From positions 1-39,047 of the forward strand of contig CABRXV010000012.1 of assembly GCA_902475005.1 (NCBI GenBank): 39,047 nucleotides of DNA, given 5' to 3'. This document shows, piece by piece, positions 26,175 through 33,270 of the stretch; position 1 is the stretch's first letter; the number at the start of each line of letters is the position of its first letter. A program made the translations under genes and the position numbers. The stretch is from CABRXV01 sp900754955 (lineage in GTDB: Bacteria; Actinomycetota; Coriobacteriia; Coriobacteriales; Eggerthellaceae). The notes beneath the pieces are model-generated. The model had not been told where the DNA came from. It ran no database searches and was given only the letters and a program-made list of their open reading frames with translations.

Positions 26175-26966
26175 TTAGATCTCGATCGTCAGTCCGTCGA
26201 GCGCGGGCTCCACGCGGCCGTCGTACTGCTTGAGGTATTCGACGAGCTCGACGTAGGTGATCGGTTCGTCGTAGTGCATGCACAGGTGCGTGAGGTAGAT
26301 CTTCTTCGCGTCGAGCTCGAGCCCCTCCTCGATGCACTCCTCGATGGAGTGGTGGTCGTTCGGCGACCAGTTGCGCTTCCAGAAGGTGGCGTCCATCGCG
26401 AGCACGTCGACGCCGCGGATGCGTTCGGCCGTCTCGGCGGGCAGGCGCGCGGTGTCGCTCGCGTAGAACAGACGCGTCTCGGGCGTCTCGACGAGGTAGC
26501 CGTAGGTGCCCGGCGCGTGCGTGACGGGGCAGGCGGTGTAGCGCACGCCGTCGAACTCGTGCGTTTCGAACGGCTCGAGCGGGTGGAAGTCGAGCGCATA
26601 GGTCATGTAGTGGAACTCCTGCGCGATGCCCGAGAGCGCGTCGGGCGAGCCGTACGTGGGCAGCTGCTCTTTCCGCACGAGCTGCACGAGGTACTCGTAC
26701 TCGCCGAGCCCGCCGATGTGGTCGAAGTGCGCGTGGGTGAACAGGATCTCGTCGACGTTGCGCACGTCCTCGCGCAGCAGCTGGTGGCGCGCATCGGGTG
26801 GCGTGTCGATGATGAGCGTCTTCTCGCCGCGCACCATGACGCCGCAGTCGCCGCGGCGCAGTGCCGGGTTGGCGCGCGCCTCGTTGCAGGCGGGGCAGTC
26901 GCAGAAGAAGGAGGGCACGCCGCAGCCGGCGGCGGTGCCCATGAAGGTGAAACGGTGTGTGCTCAT
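26175..26966 (-). CDS. PhnP-like metallo-beta-lactamase-fold phosphodiesterase
   Basis: A 263-residue MBL-fold hydrolase. The metal site FTHAHFDHIGG (His78, His80, Asp82, His83) and later ligands in THAPG, ASDTARL and THLCMHYDE are present. An N-terminal Cys trio, FFCDCPACNEAR (Cys22, 24, 27), matches the structural zinc loop of PhnP, the phosphodiesterase that opens 5-phosphoribosyl 1,2-cyclic phosphate in phosphonate breakdown. No phn gene is near, so the substrate may be another cyclic phosphate. The start is ATG with GGAGACTCCC upstream on the minus strand. It is transcribed divergently from the oxidoreductase operon. Confidence 0.82.
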   Translation of the reverse strand: MSTHRFTFMGTAAGCGVPSFFCDCPACNEARANPALRRGDCGVMVRGEKTLIIDTPPDARHQLLREDVRNVDEILFTHAHFDHIGGLGEYEYLVQLVRKEQLPTYGSPDALSGIAQEFHYMTYALDFHPLEPFETHEFDGVRYTACPVTHAPGTYGYLVETPETRLFYASDTARLPAETAERIRGVDVLAMDATFWKRNWSPNDHHSIEECIEEGLELDAKKIYLTHLCMHYDEPITYVELVEYLKQYDGRVEPALDGLTIEI

Positions 26967-27010
26967 GGGAGTCTCCGATCTCGTTGCTCCATATCACATC
27001 TTGTTTTTCG

Positions 27011-27039
27011 ATTATAGAGCCGGCTCGGCCTTTTGTCGG
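27011..27039 (-). promoter_or_regulatory. Promoter of the PhnP-like gene
   Basis: On the minus strand TATAAT (complement of 27011-27016) is preceded by CCGACA (complement of 27034-27039) with a 17-base spacer. It is about 45 bases from the start codon. Confidence 0.55.
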
Positions 27040-27085
27040 AAAAGAACAAACAGCGGTGGCGGTTGGCAGATCCAATCGTTATAAT
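27032..27085 (+). promoter_or_regulatory. Divergent control region and -10 of the oxidoreductase operon
   Basis: A perfect -10, TATAAT at 27080-27085, points to the oxidoreductase gene but has no good -35 at the right distance, suggesting an activator. An inverted repeat TTTGT-N9-ACAAA (27032-27050) lies about 30 bases upstream and overlaps the -35 of the divergent gene. Confidence 0.4.
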
Positions 27086-27364
27086 CGCGTAGTTGGTCGG
27101 CCTGTGCCCTTCTGCATATATATATGTAAGGGGAGCGGCGGGTCGTCTGAAGTGCCGCCCGGCGTGCTTTCGGAGCACGGCGAATCTTCGTACCGGAGGG
27201 TGTAGGAAGCCGCGTGTTTCCACCCTGCGGCCCGATGCGCATCGACGTGGTCCGAGCGTACACTGTGACGGCATATTTGCGAACGTGAGGGCGCACTTCC
27301 GCTTCTCGCGGTGCGCTCATATCTCGGGAGTAAGTAAAGAGACGAGAAGAAGAGGGGAAGGTAG
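27086..27364 (+). other. Long untranslated leader of the oxidoreductase operon
   Basis: About 280 nt without a convincing gene. It contains small hairpins: CGTGC...GCACG near 27167-27185; GGGTG...CACCC near 27198-27226; and GGCGCAC...GTGCGCT near 27293-27320. I do not recognise a molybdenum-cofactor riboswitch or another known class. The ribosome binding site GAGGGGAAGG lies just before ATG 27365. Confidence 0.4.
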
Positions 27365-30265
27365 ATGGCGGAGATTTCCAAGACCTCGAGCGGCTTCAAG
27401 GACCTCGTATGTCCTGATGTCGTTTCGACTGAGGTCGACATCAACGCTCCTGGCGTGGAGATGGTCAAGTCACTGTGCTATTTCTGTCACGCTAACTGCG
27501 GCGTCCTTGCCTACGTCAAGGACGGCGATGTGATCAAGATCAAGGGCGATCCTGATTACAGCAACAAGGGCGGTCTGTGCTGCCGCGGCACGAGCGCGCT
27601 CTTGCATGTCAACCATCCTGCCCGCATCAACCACGTGCTCAAGCGCGTCGGCGAGAAGGGCGAGGGCAAGTGGGAGAAGATCCCGTACGACCAGGGCATC
27701 AAGGAAGTTGCCGAGCGTCTGAACCAGATCAAGGCCGAGAGCGGCGCTGAGGCTGTCGCCTCTGCGGGCGGCACCACGCGTACCGACGACTTCGCGCGTC
27801 GCCGCTTCCTGAACCTGTTCGGCACGCCGAACGGCTTCCACAACGCGCTGCTGTGCTGGATCCCGACGTTCATGGCCGAGACCTGCGTCGCCGGCTGGTC
27901 GCCGTTTGAGACCGACCTCGGCGCTGCGCGCGTGCTCATCCTGTGGGGCATGAACCCGGGCGCGTCCTCGCTGCCGTCCATGAACGGCTACACCGACCTG
28001 CAGAAGAACGGCATGAAGATCATCATGGTGGACCCGCGCTTCTCCGAGACGGCCTCCAAGGCCGACCTCTGGCTGCCGCTGCGTCCCGGCTCCGATGCCG
28101 CTCTCGCGCTCGCGATGCTGCACACCATCATCTTCGAGGGCCTCTACGACTGGAAGTTCGTCCAGGAGTGGTGCGACGGCTTCGAGGAGCTGCAGCAGCA
28201 CGTCATCGACTACTCGCCTGAGTGGGCTGCTCCCATCACCTGGCTCGACCCCGAGCAGATCCGTGCGGCGGCTCGCATGTACGCCATGAACAAGCCCGGC
28301 TGCATCCAGTGGGGCTGCACGTGGGACCAGATCGGCCGTGCCTCCACGACCGGCTCCCATGCCCTGGCTCTCATCCGCGCCATCTGCGGCAACCTCGACG
28401 TGCCCGGCGGCGACGGCATGCCCGGCCCGGCGCTCAACTACCTCACCGACGAGGAGATGGAGCTCAACGAGCGCCTGCCCGAGGAGCAGAAGGCCAAGCA
28501 GATCGGCTCTGACAAGTTCAAGCTGACCACCTGGCCCGGCTACCAGCTGATCTCCGACAACGCCAAGCGCACGTGGGGCAAGACCCTGCCGGCCGAGTGG
28601 TTCTGCGAGGCTCACGGCCCGAGCGTGTTCAAGGCCATCCTCACGGGCGACCCCTACCAGGTGCGCGCCCTCATCGTGAACGCCACCAACCCGGTGAACT
28701 CCTACGGCGACGCGAAGATGACGCTCGCCGCCCTCAAGAAGGTCGAGTTCCTCGTCACGGTCGAGTACTGGATGACTCCGACGGCGCTGTTCTCCGACTA
28801 CGTGTTCCCGGCTGCCGGCGCTCTCGAGCGTCCGATCATCGTGACGCACTACGGCGCGACCGACTCCGTCATGGGCGGCCGCCGCGCCATCCAGCCGAAG
28901 TACGACCGTCATGACGACTTCACGTTCTGGCGCAAGCTCGGCATCGCCTGCGGCCAGGCCGAGGAGGATTGGCCGTGGGAGACGATCGAGGAGGCCTACT
29001 CCGCGATCATCGCGCCGCTCGGCCTGCCCGTCTCCGGTTGGGACGAGTTCGTCGACGTGTTCCGCATGTACTATCCGCCGCTGCACCAGAACAAGTACGT
29101 CACCAACGGCGGCTTCTGGACCCCGACCGGCAAGGTCGAGTGCAACTCCACCATCCTGCGTCAGCTCGGCTACGAGGGCATGCCCACCTACATCGGCACC
29201 ATCGAGAACCCGATCGACACGCCGGAGCTGCTCGACGAGTACCCGATCGTGCTCACCACGGGCGGCGGCTTCATGCCGTACCACCACTCCGAGCACTTCA
29301 ACATGCCGAACATCCGCTACCTGTATCCCGATCCGTATTTCTTCATCAACCCTGAGCTCGCCGAGAAGCTCGGCATCGAGCACGGCGACTGGTGCTGGAT
29401 CGAGACCCGCCGCGGCCGCATCAAGATGCGCGCCGACGTGGAGCCCATCGTGGATCCGCGCGTGGTCATGGCGCCGCGCGGCTGGTGGTTCCCCGAGCGT
29501 GACGGCTCGGCCGACCTCGACAACCCGTTCGGCTGCCTCGAGTCCAACGTCAACACGCTGACCTCGGTCGACGACGAGCACTGCGACCCGATGGGTGGCT
29601 CGTGGGCCAACCGCGGCCTGCTCTGCAAGGTGTACAAGTGCACCGACGTGGACAAGACCTACAAGAAGGAGGACACCGAGTTCTCCATCCCGGGTTCCGT
29701 TGCTGAGCCGGGCATTCACCAGATGCCGAGCGAGGCGCACCTGTGCCGCGAGAAGATCCCGTTCGAGATGCCCCAGCCTACCAAGGAAGTTCCCGAGGGC
29801 TACTACTGGGTGTGGCAGAACGACGGCATCTTCCAGAAGGACACCCACTTCAAGCTGGACGATTCCGGCTGGCTCATCAACCCGCGCAACAAGGCGTACT
29901 ACGACCCGTACACCGGCTGGCGCTACGATGCCGCCAACGAGTGCCTCGTCGACGACGAGACGGGCAAGCAGTACACGATGGACCGCGAGGAGATCAAGTT
30001 CGTGGCCGGCATCCGCTGCTATCCCGGCGAGACGGCTCCGTACGAGGTTCCCGAGCAGCTGACGTGGAACCCCGAGCTCGGCTATGCGACGCTCGGTGAC
30101 AAGCCGTACGTCTACGACGCCAACTCCGGCTGGATGATCGATCCCGCGACGAACGCCTACCATGAGGCGTACTACGGCTGGCTCTACGACGCCGCGGCCA
30201 ACTGCCTGGTCGACGAAGCGACCGGCAAGCGCTACGACATGTCGTACGCCCCCATCGAAGAGTAG
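27365..30265 (+). CDS. Molybdopterin oxidoreductase, acetylene-hydratase-like, with C-terminal tandem repeats
   Basis: A 966-residue bis-pterin Mo/W enzyme of the DMSO-reductase superfamily. Residues 34-758 align with the acetylene hydratase/catechol dehydroxylase branch. The [4Fe-4S] motif is Cys38-x2-Cys41-x3-Cys45 with Cys72 or Cys73. LLCWIP supplies a probable metal-ligand Cys164. Family landmarks include DPRFSETASKADLWLPLRPG and the end GLLCKVYKC. His42 sits where acetylene hydratase has its catalytic Asp. Residues 759-966 are an extra domain with two 46-residue repeats (828-873 and 915-960). No Tat signal is present, so the enzyme is probably cytoplasmic. It leads an operon with a ferredoxin subunit and a membrane subunit, implying quinone-linked electron transfer. 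The substrate is unknown. Confidence 0.88.
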   Translation: MAEISKTSSGFKDLVCPDVVSTEVDINAPGVEMVKSLCYFCHANCGVLAYVKDGDVIKIKGDPDYSNKGGLCCRGTSALLHVNHPARINHVLKRVGEKGEGKWEKIPYDQGIKEVAERLNQIKAESGAEAVASAGGTTRTDDFARRRFLNLFGTPNGFHNALLCWIPTFMAETCVAGWSPFETDLGAARVLILWGMNPGASSLPSMNGYTDLQKNGMKIIMVDPRFSETASKADLWLPLRPGSDAALALAMLHTIIFEGLYDWKFVQEWCDGFEELQQHVIDYSPEWAAPITWLDPEQIRAAARMYAMNKPGCIQWGCTWDQIGRASTTGSHALALIRAICGNLDVPGGDGMPGPALNYLTDEEMELNERLPEEQKAKQIGSDKFKLTTWPGYQLISDNAKRTWGKTLPAEWFCEAHGPSVFKAILTGDPYQVRALIVNATNPVNSYGDAKMTLAALKKVEFLVTVEYWMTPTALFSDYVFPAAGALERPIIVTHYGATDSVMGGRRAIQPKYDRHDDFTFWRKLGIACGQAEEDWPWETIEEAYSAIIAPLGLPVSGWDEFVDVFRMYYPPLHQNKYVTNGGFWTPTGKVECNSTILRQLGYEGMPTYIGTIENPIDTPELLDEYPIVLTTGGGFMPYHHSEHFNMPNIRYLYPDPYFFINPELAEKLGIEHGDWCWIETRRGRIKMRADVEPIVDPRVVMAPRGWWFPERDGSADLDNPFGCLESNVNTLTSVDDEHCDPMGGSWANRGLLCKVYKCTDVDKTYKKEDTEFSIPGSVAEPGIHQMPSEAHLCREKIPFEMPQPTKEVPEGYYWVWQNDGIFQKDTHFKLDDSGWLINPRNKAYYDPYTGWRYDAANECLVDDETGKQYTMDREEIKFVAGIRCYPGETAPYEVPEQLTWNPELGYATLGDKPYVYDANSGWMIDPATNAYHEAYYGWLYDAAANCLVDEATGKRYDMSYAPIEE
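29846..30244 (+). repeat. Tandem 46-residue aromatic repeats at the C-terminus of the oxidoreductase
   Basis: Two copies (29846-29983 and 30107-30244) share 23 of 46 residues by direct alignment. Common marks are SGW.I.P, AY, Y.GW.YDAA, CLVD, TGK.Y.M. They lie beyond the normal end of the enzyme fold, separated by about 41 residues. Confidence 0.8.
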
Positions 30266-30293
30266 TGAAGCATCGAGTAGGAAAGGATAGGAA

Positions 30294-30872
30294 ATGACTC
30301 GTTACGTCATGGTCATCGACCAGCGTCGTTGCATCGGCTGCCACTCCTGCACGGTTGCTTGTCGTACGTGGAACAAGCTTCCGCTTGACATCGTGTACAA
30401 CCCGGTTGTCAGCGAAGGCGTTCAGGGCACCTGGCCCAACGTTCATCTCAACTGGACCCCGACGCTGTGCATGCACTGCGACAACCCGCCGTGCGTGCCC
30501 TGCTGCCCGTCCGGCGCCTCTCAGCAGGACGACGACGGCACCGTATGGGTTGACCCCCAGAAGTGCCTGTCCTGCAAGGTGTGCGTGAATGCGTGCCCCT
30601 ACGGCATGCGCGACGCCTCTCACATCGAGCCGCGTATGCACCGTTTCGTGCGCAAGTGCACCTTCTGCCGCGACAAGCGTCAGATGGATCCCGACGCGCA
30701 GCCCTACTGCGTGGAGACCTGCCATCAGAAGGCCCGTATCTTCGGCGATCTCGACGATCCGAACAGCGAAGTGTCCAAGCTCATCGGCTCCGTTAAGACC
30801 GACCGCCTCTTCGAGGAGTTCGGCACCGAGCCGCAGATCTACTACATTCCTGCGTTGGGAGGTCAGGCATAA
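30294..30872 (+). CDS. Four-cluster [4Fe-4S] electron-transfer subunit (PsrB/DmsB-like)
   Basis: A 192-residue iron-sulfur protein with the 16-Cys pattern of PsrB, DmsB and NrfC subunits: CIGCHSCTVAC near the N-terminus, then CMHCDNPPCVPCCP, CLSCKVCVNACPYG, and CTFCRDKR...CVETCHQKA. It would wire electrons between the membrane subunit and the catalytic subunit. It has no Tat signal. It starts 28 bases after the catalytic gene with GAAAGGATAGGAA upstream, and its TAA overlaps the next ATG (TAATG at 30870-30874). Subunit order A-B-C matches polysulfide reductase-type operons. Confidence 0.92.
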   Translation: MTRYVMVIDQRRCIGCHSCTVACRTWNKLPLDIVYNPVVSEGVQGTWPNVHLNWTPTLCMHCDNPPCVPCCPSGASQQDDDGTVWVDPQKCLSCKVCVNACPYGMRDASHIEPRMHRFVRKCTFCRDKRQMDPDAQPYCVETCHQKARIFGDLDDPNSEVSKLIGSVKTDRLFEEFGTEPQIYYIPALGGQA

Positions 30873-31852
30873 TGAGACATCATTACTGGGAACCGCCTAT
30901 CGCCCTCTACCTGTTCCTGGGCGGTCTGGCCGGCGGCATTCTGTTTCTGTCCGCCATCTTCAACTCGTTTGTGATCCCGGGCTATGGCCAGATCTTCGCG
31001 ATGCCGGCGCTCGTGGCGCTTGTCGCCATCGCCATCGGCTGCGTTTTCCTGGTCATCGACCTCGGTCAGCCCGGCGTGTTCTGGCGCGTGTGGACCACGG
31101 CGAAGTCGATCATCAAGTGGGGCGCCACGTTCCTCGTGATCGCCGCTGTGTGCGACCTTCTGTACATCCTCGCCTATCTGGGCGATGCGTGGCCGATCTT
31201 TGCGGGCCTGTCCAACGCCCTCAAGCCCGCTGCTGAGACGTTCCTGCTCATCGGCGGCTTCTTCGGCCTGTGCATCATGATGTACACCGGCATCATGCTG
31301 TCCACCCTGAAGGCTCATGCCTTCTGGGCGACCCCGGCTCTGCCGATCCTGTTCACCGTGTCCGCTATCTCGACGGGCTGCGCGGCCATCGTGCTGTCCA
31401 TCGGCGGCTGGCCGGCTCAGATCACGCTTGAGTCGCTGCTTGCTGCTGCGGTGGTGCTCGAGATCCTGCACATCGTCGACATCGTGCTCGTCATCGCTGA
31501 GCTCATCATCCTGCTGACGATGGTGCTCTCCTTCCTGGGTGCCGGCAACGTCACCGCCATGCAGGCGGCTCGTCGCTGGGTTAAGGGCTCCTACGCCGGT
31601 CTGTTCTGGGTCGGCATGGTGGGCATCGGTCTGCTCGTCCCGCTGCTGATGTACATCGGCGGCGGCCACTCGGTTGCTTCCACGGTTGTTGCTCCCGTGC
31701 TCGTGCTGTGCGGCGGCTGCCTGCTGCGCTTCATGGTGGTCAACACCGACGATCGCGCCGAGATCCCGGGCGAGATCCGCTACTACACCCGCCTTCCCCA
31801 GGGCAAGGAAGACTTCATGACGAAGTGGACTTACGGGGAGAACATCTACTAA
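30872..31852 (+). CDS. NrfD/PsrC-type membrane quinone-reactive subunit
   Basis: A 326-residue membrane protein with about eight to nine hydrophobic segments. The N-terminal WEPPIALYLFLGGLAGGILF is the typical NrfD/PsrC start, and DLGQPGVFWRVW after the second or third segment is also a family mark. Such subunits oxidise or reduce menaquinol without heme. With the two upstream genes it forms a three-subunit membrane-bound oxidoreductase. A hairpin (31855-31886) follows its stop by two bases. Confidence 0.9.
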   Translation: MRHHYWEPPIALYLFLGGLAGGILFLSAIFNSFVIPGYGQIFAMPALVALVAIAIGCVFLVIDLGQPGVFWRVWTTAKSIIKWGATFLVIAAVCDLLYILAYLGDAWPIFAGLSNALKPAAETFLLIGGFFGLCIMMYTGIMLSTLKAHAFWATPALPILFTVSAISTGCAAIVLSIGGWPAQITLESLLAAAVVLEILHIVDIVLVIAELIILLTMVLSFLGAGNVTAMQAARRWVKGSYAGLFWVGMVGIGLLVPLLMYIGGGHSVASTVVAPVLVLCGGCLLRFMVVNTDDRAEIPGEIRYYTRLPQGKEDFMTKWTYGENIY

Positions 31853-31854
31853 GC

Positions 31855-32013
31855 GGTTTCGCCCGTTCTCACAAACGGGCGAAACCTGCCGACGCTGCGA
31901 AGCGCTGCGGCACCCGACCTTGCCCCTTGTTTTGGGCGTGGCGCGGCACGAAGGCCGCTTGGCCCAAAGGCGGGGGCAATCTCGGGCACCTCAGCGCTTC
32001 TCGCTGACTTTGC
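31855..32013 (+). repeat. Intergenic repeat element, copy B, with leading hairpin
   Basis: A perfect 13-bp stem pairs GGTTTCGCCCGTT (31855-31867) with its complement at 31874-31886 and may terminate the psrABC-like transcript, though no T-tract follows. Its last base starts a 128-nt unit (31886-32013) with the same 14-nt opening CTGCCGACGCTGCG and the same end (GGCACC, nine bases, CTCGCTGACTTTGC) as copy A after pheS. Confidence 0.65.
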
Positions 32014-32026
32014 ATCGACCGGTGAG

Positions 32027-32090
32027 TTCTTGCGGTCGACGTTGTTCGACCTGCGGGTTTCTTGCAGTTGGCTTTGTTCGACTTGCGGGA
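32027..32090 (+). repeat. Imperfect 32-nt tandem repeat
   Basis: Two adjacent 32-nt units (32027-32058, 32059-32090) both begin TTCTTGC and contain TTGTTCGAC and TGCGGG, differing at about seven positions. A degenerate third unit may continue to about 32125. It lies directly after repeat element B in the gap before the CCG-domain gene. Confidence 0.6.
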
Positions 32091-32149
32091 TGACTACTTT
32101 CGGTTGACGAAGTTCGGCTGCGGCTCGGTTTGATGTTCGGAACTTCTTG

Positions 32150-32221
32150 ATGGGACCTGGCTTTTTCGGCTGGGTCCCATTGTTGCGTTCACGAGAGGCA
32201 TATGGATCGCTTGCGATATGC
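32150..32221 (+). terminator. Attenuator-like hairpins before the CCG-domain gene
   Basis: ATGGGACC (32150-32157) pairs with GGTCCCAT (32173-32180), followed by TGTTGCGTT. A second nested hairpin (GCATAT, TCGC, GCGA, TATGC) lies at 32198-32221. Either could separate the downstream five genes from the respiratory module. Confidence 0.4.
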
Positions 32222-32292
32222 TTCCCGCGAAGGCAACGAGAACCTCGCAATCGGGGGATGCGATTCTCATGAAGGCGACGAAGGAGGACTTC

Positions 32293-33270
32293 ATGGAGAG
32301 CTATCAATTCAGTGACGCTCTGACGGGGAGCACGGTTGCGTGCTTCTACCCGGAGCTGATGGCGGGCGTCGATCCCGCTCCCGCAGGCACGGGGCTTGCG
32401 CAGACGCCGGGGCTCTTCTTCCCAGGCTGCTCGTTCATCAACTATGCGCTCCCGCTCGTGCAGTCGGTGTACGACCTGCTTAAAGGCGCGGGTCGCGTCG
32501 ACGGCATCTCGCTCGTGTGCTGCGGCAAGATTCTCTCCTACGAGTACAACGGCAAGGAGGTGCGCGCGGCGCATGAGGAGCAGCTGCGCGAGCACGTCGT
32601 TGCGGCGGGCGTGAAGCGCATCGTCACGGCGTGTCCCAACTGCGTAAAGGCGATGCGCGAGGCGTTCGCCGTCGATGAGCGCACGTCCCACATCGAGATC
32701 GTGCCGCTTTCTCGCGAGCTCGTTGATCTGGGCTACCGCATCGATCCCGAGGTGGCGCGTGCGATGGTGGCGGCGGAATGCCCCGCTTCCGCGGCAGCGC
32801 AGGGGGGTGCGGCTTACTTCACGCCGCACGACTCCTGTCCCGACCGGGATACGGGCGAGTTCGCCGATGCGCTGCGCGAGATCCTGCCCGAAGGCTCGGT
32901 GCGCGAAGCCGCCCACAACCGCCGTCGCTCGTTCTGCTGCGGCTCCATCCTGCGCGCCGCGGGCAAGCCCGAGCGCGGCGATGAGCAGGCGCGCCGTCAC
33001 GGCGAGGAAGCGCTCGAAGCGCAGGGCGATGTGCTCGTCACCTCGTGCGTGAGCTGCGCGTTCCAGCTCTCCCACGCACAGAAGAGCGTGCCTGTGTTCC
33101 ATTACCTCGAGCTGCTGTACGACTGGCGTGTCCAGTGGACGGCGGCCGATCAGTTCATGCGTCTGCGCTTCCTGTTCGACGACCCCATTCCGCCCGAGGA
33201 GAAATCGCATCGCACGTTCGTCGAGCTGACGGGTGCGTCTGAGCGCGACGGTGAAGGGGAGGAAGCCTAA
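32293..33270 (+). CDS. CCG-domain iron-sulfur protein (HdrB/HdrD, GlpC-like)
   Basis: A 325-residue protein with two CCG cysteine motifs. The first is PGCSFINY, LVCCGKIL and TACPNCVKAM; the second is PHDSCPDRD, FCCGSILR and TSCVSCAFQL. In heterodisulfide reductase, GlpC and LutA relatives these bind unusual [4Fe-4S] clusters that handle disulfide or flavin-linked two-electron chemistry. There is no N-terminal ferredoxin domain and no membrane segment. Earlier in-frame ATGs exist at 32218 and 32269, but ATG 32293 has AAGGAGG five bases upstream. Its TAA overlaps the next ATG (33268-33272), so it is translationally coupled to the second oxidoreductase and is probably its electron partner. Confidence 0.85.
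   Translation: MESYQFSDALTGSTVACFYPELMAGVDPAPAGTGLAQTPGLFFPGCSFINYALPLVQSVYDLLKGAGRVDGISLVCCGKILSYEYNGKEVRAAHEEQLREHVVAAGVKRIVTACPNCVKAMREAFAVDERTSHIEIVPLSRELVDLGYRIDPEVARAMVAAECPASAAAQGGAAYFTPHDSCPDRDTGEFADALREILPEGSVREAAHNRRRSFCCGSILRAAGKPERGDEQARRHGEEALEAQGDVLVTSCVSCAFQLSHAQKSVPVFHYLELLYDWRVQWTAADQFMRLRFLFDDPIPPEEKSHRTFVELTGASERDGEGEEA

Noticed and set aside
27063..27085. TTGGCA as -35 for the TATAAT at 27080
   Set aside because: The spacer is only 11 bases, too short for sigma70-type recognition.
27086..27364. Molybdenum-cofactor riboswitch before the Mo/W operon
   Set aside because: The leader is long and has hairpins, but I could not match the known conserved blocks. It is kept only as an unclassified leader.
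27365..27460. Tat signal peptide on the large Mo/W enzyme
   Set aside because: The first 35 residues have no twin Arg and no hydrophobic core, and the second enzyme starts almost at its cluster motif.
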